Assembly (NCBI GenBank): GCA_003524145.1
Contig: DODZ01000014.1
Coordinates: 1-54,191 of the forward strand
Source: Candidatus Apopatosoma intestinale
GTDB taxonomy: Bacteria > Bacillota > Clostridia > Oscillospirales > CAG-272
Direction: 5' to 3'
Length of the DNA: 54,191 nt
A program made the position numbers and the translations under genes. Below are positions 48,307-54,191 of this stretch, piece after piece; the stretch's first letter is position 1; each line of letters begins with the position of its first letter. The notes under the pieces are model-generated. The model searched no databases, was not told the origin of the DNA, and saw only the letters and a list, made by a program, of their open reading frames with translations.

Positions 48307-48590
48307 TAGGTGGTGCATCCCCCCCGACCGCCGTGTGACAACGGAAAAGAAAAAGCAAAAAGCCTTGAAAACTCAGCGTTTTCAAGGCTTTTTGTGGTGC
48401 GGGTAAAAGGACTTGAACCTTCACCGAGGAACCCCGACTAGAACCTGATGGTTGCTACGCCTCGGTGACAAGTCAATCTGACCGTACCGACGCATCTGCA
48501 TACAGTATAACATAAAACCATGAGCATTGCAAGTATTACGACTTGAAAAACAGCCGAAAAAATGGTATAATTAATTCAGAAAGAATAATC
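48307..48590 (-). repeat. tRNA-like RNA element, copy 3: uninterrupted site
   Basis: Contains both halves of the split site side by side. On the minus strand: promoter TTGCAA-N17-TATACT (48504-48532), a structured RNA of about 102 nt, then TACCCGC-ACCA, and directly after it a strong terminator. The RNA has a canonical T-arm (GAAGG-TTCAAGT-CCTTT), an acceptor-like stem TGCG/CGCA and GGTA/TACC with a TC bulge, and a central stem CACCGAGG/CCTCGGTG in place of an anticodon arm. A divergent promoter TTGAAA-N17-TATAAT (48543-48571) faces the downstream gene. Confidence 0.72.
48357..48393 (-). terminator. Terminator of the tRNA-like RNA, copy 3
   Basis: 16-bp perfect stem AAAAAGCCTTGAAAAC / GTTTTCAAGGCTTTTT with loop TCAGC on the plus strand, starting 5 bases after the CCA end on the minus strand and followed by T residues. 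Confidence 0.85.
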
Positions 48591-48607
48591 TCCACGGAGG
48601 ACTTGCC

Positions 48608-49509
48608 ATGCCATACGACAAAAAGACGCGGGATGCGCTTCAGGCATATTATGAAACACACGATTTTACCGGAAACATCCCTGCCTTTGATGACAAAAAA
48701 TATACGCCCGCACAACTTCGGATTTATGGCAAGGCGAAAAAGTTTTTTGCACAGTCATGGCTGAAGCTCCTTCCCGAAACGGGTAACAAGCGCTCGATGA
48801 GAAATTTCTCGAAAAACTATCCGCCAAGCTGTCTGAAAGAAGGCGACGCGGCGTACATTGCGGATATGGTTGCCGAAATTATGGGCAATGAGAAACAATT
48901 CAAAGCTTCCATTGACAAATTCTTTTCCGACTTGCAGGAGCCGCTCGAAGCCGGATTCAAAGCCTGTGCAAAGGCGCACGGAAAAACGCCCGAAGAATTG
49001 ACCGACGAAGAAATCGAAGATGTTGTGGACAAACTTGCCGGGCTTTTCATGGAAGAGATGATCAACGCACTGATGACGGCACAGAAAACACCGGAAATCT
49101 TTGCGGCACTCCATAAGGGGGATACAAAGCTCACGGCGCACGAGGATTTCAACGATTCCGTGTGCGAAAATCACGACAAAATCAATTTTCTGAAAAGATG
49201 GACGCATTCCAATACGCAGCTCGGTGCGGCATTGTCACTTGAAGAAGTGATGGCAACCGACAGAGATGCTGTTGAAAATGCCTCCGATTTCTTTTCTCCC
49301 GCCGAAAGCACGGAAGAAGCCTATTCGGAACTGCGAAACGGATTTCTTCCACACTGCCGGAGGATGACCGTGCGATTTTCATCATGAGGGAAAACGGTAA
49401 AACGCAGAAAGAAATTGCGGAGGCGCTCGGTTATAAAACACACAGCACCTTGACCAAACGCCTGCAAGCTATGCGGGAGCAGTTTGAAATATATATAAAA
49501 CAAGGGTAA
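48608..49509 (+). pseudogene. Frameshifted helix-turn-helix protein
   Basis: The first 240 or so codons (MPYDKKTRDALQAYYETHDF...) encode a helical acidic protein that I do not recognise. At about 49,340 the reading frame must slip by one base: the following frame encodes STLPEDDRAIFIMRENGKTQ and KEIAEALGYKTHSTLTKRLQ, a region-4-like helix-turn-helix, ending at TAA 49,507. Unshifted, the protein ends with unrelated residues at 49,387. No classical slippery heptamer is visible, so a one-base indel is the simplest reading. GGAGG lies before the start, and the copy 3 promoter is about 37 bases upstream. Confidence 0.65.
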
Positions 49510-49542
49510 GATACCGACAAATCGGGATTTACGGAGGTTGTT

Positions 49543-49986
49543 GTGTTTTTGGATACGAATTTTTTGGAAAGCGATGAAATCAAACTGATTTTGGAAAAAA
49601 CGACTGAAGCTGATCCGGTTAAGAATTGGGTGCCGGCATATCATTTTTTGATCTGCGACCGTCAAGGAACTGTTATGGGGCGTTGTGCGCTAAGGATCGG
49701 ATATATTGACAGCCTTTACTACGTGGGGCATATCGGATACAGCGTATATGAGAAATACAGGGGGCATCATTATGCCGCGAAAGCCTGTAAATTGCTTTTT
49801 TTACTGGCAAAAAAGCATAATATGAGTTATTTGTATATCACCTGCAATCCAGACAATATTCCGTCCAGGAAAACCCTTGAATATCTGAAAGGCGAATTGT
49901 TGGAAATCGCGGAGCTTCCTGAGAATAGCGATATGAGAGTTAACTATGGTGATACAGAAAAGTGTATTTTTAAGTTTGATTTATAA
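49543..49986 (+). CDS. GNAT family N-acetyltransferase
   Basis: 147 aa with a GTG start, supported by GGAGG six bases before it. The acetyl-CoA loop pattern is YSVYEKYRGHHYAAKACKLL, followed by the strand YLYITCNPDN and IPSRKTLEYL, typical of GNAT enzymes acting on small molecules. The substrate is unknown. It ends at its own terminator. Confidence 0.87.
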   Translation: MFLDTNFLESDEIKLILEKTTEADPVKNWVPAYHFLICDRQGTVMGRCALRIGYIDSLYYVGHIGYSVYEKYRGHHYAAKACKLLFLLAKKHNMSYLYITCNPDNIPSRKTLEYLKGELLEIAELPENSDMRVNYGDTEKCIFKFDL

Positions 49987-49999
49987 TAAACACGCACCG

Positions 50000-50031
50000 C
50001 CACCCGCCCGTAAAAAGTCGGGTGGTTTTTT
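50000..50031 (+). terminator. Intrinsic terminator after the GNAT gene
   Basis: Stem CCACCCG / CGGGTGG with a 12-base loop, followed by TTTTTTCT. Confidence 0.85.
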
Positions 50032-50039
50032 CTGTGTCA

Positions 50040-50558
50040 AAAAATATTTTCAAAAAATTTTCTGCTGTCAGGAACATTTTGCGTTTCTGACCTTGGGGTA
50101 TCAATGGAGGGGCATTACAATATGCTCCTCCCACCGCAATTGCGGTGACAATTGAATACTCCTGCCCCGGGAGGATACGGGATACGGAACTTGCCAAGAC
50201 AGCGGGGGTGGCACCTCGTGCCGATGAGGAAGGCGTGCGATCACGCTCCGGAAGGATCGGTGAGCGAGTCGGCAGTATCCCGCAATACGCGGTCAAGCGA
50301 GCGTAGGAACATACCGGAAGCAGGCAGACCGGAGGAGCCGGGACGATGCAAACTTCCTCTTGCACGATCTCTGCAACTCCGGTCGGTGCGGCGACAACAC
50401 CGGAATTCTTTTGAGATCCGCATTTCAGATTTTGGATCCGTTCCGATTCGGTGCGGGTCTTTTTCTTTTGCCGTTTTTCTTAACGGCAGGAGATTCGGTT
50501 TTGAATTTTGTAATTATAAAAACTGCTCCCATATGCGGAGCGAAAGGAGATGACCATC
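50040..50558. other. Long non-coding region before the RepA-like gene, candidate oriT/leader
   Basis: No convincing coding frame. It contains a perfect 16-bp palindrome CACCGCAATTGCGGTG (50132-50147), followed by CAATTG and CTCCTGCCCCGGG. A GC-rich, G/A-patterned stretch (about 50,160-50,400) follows. Position ahead of replication and mobilisation genes suggests an origin of transfer or replication control region, but no known nic sequence was recognised. Confidence 0.35.
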
Positions 50559-50692
50559 ATGCAGAATATAACAGTGTAACACCGCCGAATTCGCCCTGTG
50601 TGGCGAGAAAAGAAGTCCTGCGGGAACTTGTCCCGCAAAGAAAATCAACCGCGCACAAGCGCTTGTGTGCGAAAATCATGAAAGGAGCATAA
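50559..50692 (+). CDS. Leader peptide or frameshifted small protein before repA
   Basis: A strong AAAGGAG precedes the ATG at 50,559, but the frame stops after six codons (MQNITV). In the neighbouring frame the sequence stays open to a TAA at 50,690 and encodes VARKEVLRELVPQRKSTAHK and RLCAKIMKGA, which looks like a real small basic protein. Either there is a one-base frameshift or a short leader. Two hairpins lie inside: TGCGGGA/TCCCGCA (50,620-50,638) and CACAAGC/GCTTGTG (50,654-50,667). Confidence 0.35.
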
Positions 50693-50695
50693 CGC

Positions 50696-51697
50696 TTGAA
50701 AAAATCCACTCTTGCCGTCATCGACGGTGAAACCCTTATGGACAAAAGACTTCCCGAAACGAAGTTTTGCGTCGAAACCTTATTTCCGCAGGGACTTTGC
50801 ATCCTCGGAGGTTCCCCGAAAGTCGGTAAATCATGGCTTGTCATTGACCTCTGTATTCACATCGCAAAAGGAGAGCTGATGTGGGGACTTCCCGTTACAC
50901 AAGGAGAAACACTTTACCTCTGTCTGGAGGATTCCGAACGCCGGATTCAGGAACGGCTTAATACAATTACGGACGATGTGCCACCCGGATTGTATTTTGC
51001 CACCGGCAGCACTTCTATTGAAAGCGGTGTGTGCGATTGGATTCGGAAATTCAAATATGAACATCCCGCTGTCACATTCGTCGCTATCGACACCTTCCAA
51101 CTGATCCGTACCCCGACAGGGGATGTCTCCTACGGCAACGATTATACCGAACTGCAACCGCTCCGTGCGCTGGCAGAGGAACTGAAGATCTGTCTTTTGC
51201 TGGTGCATCACCTGCGCAAAATGGGAGATAAAGACCCTATCAATAAACTCTCCGGCAGTACCGGAATTGCGGGAGCGGTTGACGCGATCTATGTCCTCGA
51301 AAAGAATGAGCGCATCGAAAACAGTGCAACGCTGTACGCCTCCGGGCGAGACATCCGCGACCGTAAGATGAAGTTGGAAATGGAACCTGTCACCTGCACA
51401 TGGCAGTTGCTCTCCGACAGCCTGACCATGCCCGAAACCGTCATGCCGGATGAAATGGTTGCGCTGGGCACACTGATGAAAGCAACACTCCTTTTCAACG
51501 GGAGTAATACCGACCTCGCTTCTGCATTGTCAGCTACGCTCGGCAGAGAGATAACCGCCAAAGGGATGAAGCAGATGATGAACCGCTGGCGGTTTCAGAT
51601 GGAAGCGCTCGGTGTCTACTTTGAAAGCAGGCGAAGCAACGGTCAAAAGTATATCCGCGTGAAATATGTTTCACCGCAACCGACAGAGAGTGCCTAA
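50696..51697 (+). CDS. RepA-like AAA ATPase (RecA/DnaB-fold, AAA_25)
   Basis: 333 aa from a TTG preceded by GAAAGGAG. Walker A is GGSPKVGKSW and Walker B-like VTFVAIDTFQ, with LLLVHHLRK and SGSTGIAGAVDAI as in RepA-type hexameric helicases of plasmids and mobilisable elements. It probably loads at or unwinds the element's origin. It stands between a structured non-coding region and the mobC/relaxase genes, as in Tn4451-like and related elements. Confidence 0.85.
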   Translation: MKKSTLAVIDGETLMDKRLPETKFCVETLFPQGLCILGGSPKVGKSWLVIDLCIHIAKGELMWGLPVTQGETLYLCLEDSERRIQERLNTITDDVPPGLYFATGSTSIESGVCDWIRKFKYEHPAVTFVAIDTFQLIRTPTGDVSYGNDYTELQPLRALAEELKICLLLVHHLRKMGDKDPINKLSGSTGIAGAVDAIYVLEKNERIENSATLYASGRDIRDRKMKLEMEPVTCTWQLLSDSLTMPETVMPDEMVALGTLMKATLLFNGSNTDLASALSATLGREITAKGMKQMMNRWRFQMEALGVYFESRRSNGQKYIRVKYVSPQPTESA

Positions 51698-51895
51698 AGT
51701 GACCCAAGTGCCTCAACTTCTTCTGCCCTCATATTTTCCGTCTCTTGCGACCCTTGCGTCCCTGTAAAGTAAGTCGTGAGAGGTACCGTTTTATTGCGAG
51801 TTTCGCCTTTGTATGACGCCAGCCGATTCCGGCGGCGCCAAAGGCATCGGGCTAAGCCAATACCCCTATCAAATATTTACGAAAGGAGTCTTTCA
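51698..51895. other. Intergenic region before mobC
   Basis: About 200 bases with no gene. It includes GCGACCCTTGCGTCCCTG, a GCCG...CGGC inverted repeat near 51,830, and GGGCTAAGCCAATACCCC, followed by the mobC ribosome binding site. Relaxase operons often have the origin of transfer here, but no nic site was identified. Confidence 0.35.
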
Positions 51896-52213
51896 GTGAA
51901 AGAAGAAAACAAAAATATCATTCTTTCCTTCCGCGTTACACCGGAAGAAAAAGTTTGGATCGAGGAACATTCCTACGGTCATTACAGGCGGATCAGCGAC
52001 TTCGTCCGCGACTGTATTTTCAAAAAGGAGATCGTTAACATCGACGGAGCCGATAAAATTGCGCACGAGCTTCAGCGCATCGGCAACAATCTCAATCAGC
52101 TTACCCGTGCCGTAAACGCAGGATTTGTACGGGTAGTTGATCTCGGAGAAACCAAACAGGAGGTGCAAAAAGTATGGCAATCGTTAAATTCATTGCTTCG
52201 GGATGCCCGATGA
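51896..52213 (+). CDS. mobC: MobC-like relaxosome accessory protein
   Basis: 105 aa from a GTG with AAAGGAG before it; a longer upstream frame is rejected. An N-terminal ribbon-helix-helix-like part (IILSFRVTPEEKVWIEE, ISDFVRDCIF) is followed by the MobC family ELQRIGNNLNQLTRAVN. MobC helps the relaxase open the origin of transfer. It overlaps the relaxase gene by 40 bases. Confidence 0.85.
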   Translation: MKEENKNIILSFRVTPEEKVWIEEHSYGHYRRISDFVRDCIFKKEIVNIDGADKIAHELQRIGNNLNQLTRAVNAGFVRVVDLGETKQEVQKVWQSLNSLLRDAR

Positions 52214-53160
52214 ACAACATTTTTTCCTATGTCATGAACGAAAGTAAAACCGAGGACGGCATATTGGTTTTGGGAATCCATTACACGCCCGAGTCCGCAC
52301 TTGACGAATTCCGCTTTGTAAAAAACAAATTCGGCAAGATCGACGGCAGACAATATTACCACATTGTCCAATCGTTCAGCCTCGATGACAAGCTCACACC
52401 CGAAACCGCTCACGAGATCGGACTGAAATTTGCTGCATTCTTTCCCGGCTTTCAGATCGTTGTTGCCACGCATTGCGACAAGGAACATCTGCACAATCAC
52501 CTGGTCATGAACTCGGTGAATATGGAAAACGGAAAGAAGTTTCATCAGACTGCCGATGACCTTGCCCGCATCAAGGAGTATTCCAATCAGCTCTGCCGTG
52601 AGTACGGGCTGTCGGAAACCGAAGCAAAATCTTCATTCGGTTCGATGCCGAAGTGGAAAGACCTGCTGCGACGCAAGGCATATTCCGTTGCCTGCCGCAC
52701 CTCCTGCAAAGAAGATTTTATCTACGAGATGGAGATGCACGGCTACAAGGTGGACTGGCAGGAGGGACACAAGTATATAACCTTCACCACACCGGGCGGT
52801 CATAAATGCCGTGACAACAAGCTCTTTGCCGAGCAGCTCCTGCGAAAAAATCTGGAGATTTGTTTTCTCCTCGGCGGCTGTGAGTCGGGACTTGCTGTGC
52901 AGTATCAGCAGTTTGAAAACCGCCTGCATCCGAAACACGGTTACACGGTGGGCGAAGGTTTGTTTTCGCTGCTGAAAAGTCTGCTCGAAACCATGCCGTA
53001 TGAAGGGCGCTTCACTCCTCCTGTCGAAGATTATCAAATCGATAAGCTGACCGTCATGGAGCTGGAAATGCTCGGCATCAAGGTTGAACCCAAAGCACTG
53101 CTTCAATATTCCGCGTACAGCACACAGGAGGAAGATCAGGGCTTTGGGTTTTATTTATGA
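52174..53160 (+). CDS. MobA/VirD2-type relaxase (MOBP-like)
   Basis: 328 aa. The metal-binding three-His motif is seen in ATHCDKEHLHNHLVMNSVN near residues 106-124, and a catalytic Tyr is probably in the N-terminal FSYVMNE or in GRQYYHIVQ. Relaxases nick the origin of transfer and lead the strand into a recipient. The protein is shorter than many relaxases and has no helicase or primase domain. It is coupled to mobC. No type IV secretion genes are in view, so the element is mobilisable rather than self-transmissible as far as seen. Confidence 0.88.
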   Translation: MAIVKFIASGCPMNNIFSYVMNESKTEDGILVLGIHYTPESALDEFRFVKNKFGKIDGRQYYHIVQSFSLDDKLTPETAHEIGLKFAAFFPGFQIVVATHCDKEHLHNHLVMNSVNMENGKKFHQTADDLARIKEYSNQLCREYGLSETEAKSSFGSMPKWKDLLRRKAYSVACRTSCKEDFIYEMEMHGYKVDWQEGHKYITFTTPGGHKCRDNKLFAEQLLRKNLEICFLLGGCESGLAVQYQQFENRLHPKHGYTVGEGLFSLLKSLLETMPYEGRFTPPVEDYQIDKLTVMELEMLGIKVEPKALLQYSAYSTQEEDQGFGFYL

Positions 53161-53304
53161 CAAAACTATATGTCTGAATTGCTAATTCTGAAAAAAACAG
53201 CTGGACTTGCGGCAAGTGTTGTGGTATTGTGTGTGCTACCACCGAGGGAGCATCACAAGGAATTGCGCTTAGGTTCAGCCGATTCTGTGAAGAAAGGAGA
53301 GTTT
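53161..53304. promoter_or_regulatory. Inverted repeats before the second recombinase unit
   Basis: ACTTGC-G-GCAAGT (53,205-53,217) and GTGGTA-N10-TACCAC (53,221-53,242) lie side by side ahead of the small gene at 53,305. They may be binding sites for a repressor or the recombinase. An earlier in-frame ATG for the next gene would place them in coding sequence, which is less likely. Confidence 0.35.
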
Positions 53305-53490
53305 ATGGGCGGAAAAAGAAAAGAACCGGTCATCGAAAGCGTGTGTTTTATGTACACCGGAAACGACAAACAATTCAATTCGTTTCTGAAATCCGTGATC
53401 CGCGATTACCTTGCGGATGACACCCCTGCCGTGGAAATTCTGACGGCTAAAGAAGAAATCAAAAAGAACGCCGAAGAAAAGTCGGCGTAA
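53305..53490 (+). CDS. Small protein preceding the second recombinase
   Basis: 61 aa from an ATG with AAAGGAGAG before it. It reads MGGKRKEPVIESVCFMYTGN and ends with a Lys/Glu-rich tail. I do not recognise a named family. It lies 15 bases before the recombinase start and is probably co-transcribed, perhaps as an accessory or excision factor; this is a guess. Confidence 0.55.
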   Translation: MGGKRKEPVIESVCFMYTGNDKQFNSFLKSVIRDYLADDTPAVEILTAKEEIKKNAEEKSA

Positions 53491-53505
53491 GAAAGAAGAA
53501 TTTTT

Positions 53506-54191
53506 ATGAGAGCGTGGCTCTATTACCGCCTGTCCCGTGACGAGGACAAGGAACTGAATTCGCTGACCAATCAGAAAAATATTCTGGTGGAATACGCGGA
53601 GAACAACGGTTACACCGTCATCGGAGAATCCTTTGACGACAATGTCAGCGGCATGCACTTCAACCGTGAGGGCATTGAAAAAATCTATGACGAGGTGGAG
53701 AAAAAGACGATTGATGCCGTCATCGTCAAAGATCTTTCCCGCCTCGGCAGACACAAAACGCAGACGGCACTCTTCATTGACTACCTGCGGGAACACGATG
53801 TGCGTGTGCTGTCGGTGACGGAAAACATCGACACAAGTAACGAGGATGACGAGTTGATGGTCGGCTTCAAGGGAATCTTCAACGATATGTACTGCCGGGA
53901 CATCTCCAAGAAAATCCGTGCGGGATACAAGCAGAAGCAGAAGCAAGGTATCGTTCTGATCCCGCCGATGGGGTATTTCAAAGACAAGAACACCGGTGAG
54001 GTGGTCATCATCGAGGAACAAGCCGCCATTGTCCGCCGCATCTTTGACCTGTATCTCTCCGGCTATGGGATCAAGGCGATTGCCAAAATCCTCAACGCCG
54101 AGGGCATCAAGTCGCAGGGCTATTACCAGCAGAAGCTCCTCGGAAAGAAGCTCGGATATAACAAGCCGGAAATCGCACACCGCTTCCTGTG
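53506..54191 (+). CDS. Large serine recombinase, cut by the window end (TnpX-like)
   Basis: An ATG at 53,506 opens a frame that stays open to the end of the window (228 codons seen). The resolvase domain has the catalytic Ser in LYYRLSRDEDK and KDLSRLGRHK, and the recombinase domain begins at PPMGYFKD with FDLYLSGYGIKAIAKILN. It differs clearly from the 35.8-kb recombinase. It probably moves the RepA/Mob module at 49-54 kb. The C-terminal part is not visible. Confidence 0.9.
   Translation, partial: MRAWLYYRLSRDEDKELNSLTNQKNILVEYAENNGYTVIGESFDDNVSGMHFNREGIEKIYDEVEKKTIDAVIVKDLSRLGRHKTQTALFIDYLREHDVRVLSVTENIDTSNEDDELMVGFKGIFNDMYCRDISKKIRAGYKQKQKQGIVLIPPMGYFKDKNTGEVVIIEEQAAIVRRIFDLYLSGYGIKAIAKILNAEGIKSQGYYQQKLLGKKLGYNKPEIAHRFL

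Noticed and set aside
50152..50553. Frames of 110-133 codons in the region before repA
   Set aside because: Arg/Pro/Ser-rich, no ribosome binding site, several overlapping frames of similar length; better seen as structured non-coding DNA.
1..54191. CRISPR arrays, rRNA genes, insertion sequences with transposase
   Set aside because: No regularly spaced direct repeats, no rRNA-like sequence and no DDE or HUH transposase frame were seen anywhere in the window.

Overview
The window reads as a chromosomal segment of a low-to-mid GC Clostridia-type Firmicute, probably an uncultured Oscillospirales-like gut or rumen anaerobe. Supporting signs are the strong AGGAGG-type ribosome binding sites, sigma-A promoters with 17-bp spacers, ThyX, the electron-bifurcating transhydrogenase NfnAB, the rimP-nusA-ylxR-ylxQ-infB order, a BirA operator on bioY, and Tn4451-like mobilisation genes. 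The species cannot be named from the sequence.

Layout. 0-2.2 kb: a MATE efflux pump and GNAT acetyltransferase operon behind an attenuator-like leader, then tRNA-Pro(TGG). 2.5-34.5 kb is mainly core genome: SGNH-like protein, thyX, WecG/TagA glycosyltransferase, MBL hydrolase, gltX, a MetRS-like synthetase with a degenerate KMSKS loop, LUD protein, DUF2156 protein, a zinc-ribbon XRE regulator, a long-form guaA, a surface M6-like metalloprotease, manA, nfnAB, a HAD phosphatase, a UxuB-like SDR, an HD phosphohydrolase, a six-gene zinc-uptake operon (E2-like protein, small CxxC membrane protein, ZnuA, ZnuC, ZnuB, lipoprotein), bioY, and the rimP-infB operon with a glycoside hydrolase appended.

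34.5-48.6 kb is accessory DNA built around three copies of a tRNA-like RNA element (34.52, 46.85 and 48.40 kb; read on the minus strand they end in a canonical T-arm and, in two copies, NCCA). Comparing the copies shows that the middle one has been split by an element of about 10.9 kb (roughly 35,931-46,851). The uninterrupted arrangement survives at 48,307-48,500. The element carries a large serine recombinase at its left edge and TnpV at its right edge. The recombinase reading frame runs out of the element, so its last 38 or so residues are encoded by flanking DNA; in a circular form the frame would instead cross the junction into a different tail. Inside are a LexA-like repressor and prophage debris (holin, HK97 capsid and head-tail connector fragments). 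Between the debris lies a sugar-acid/pectin island: AraC regulator, UlaG-like lactonase candidate, GH28, galactonate-dehydratase-like enolase, GH16, a broken GH39-like gene and an SDR. LytTR/DUF3021 and XRE/TPR regulator genes sit between the tRNA-like copies.

48.6-54.2 kb: a frameshifted HTH gene, a GNAT, then a mobilisable module with a RepA-like ATPase, MobC, a relaxase, a small protein and a second serine recombinase cut by the window end.

How the genes work together. The zinc operon is a complete ABC importer bracketed by three poorly described accessory proteins. The island genes could form an oxidative route (SDR dehydrogenase, MBL lactonase, dehydratase) fed by GH28 and GH16. The most novel structure is the recombinase element inserted at the 3' end of the tRNA-like RNA. 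All functional calls rest on reading motifs by eye; no database search was run.
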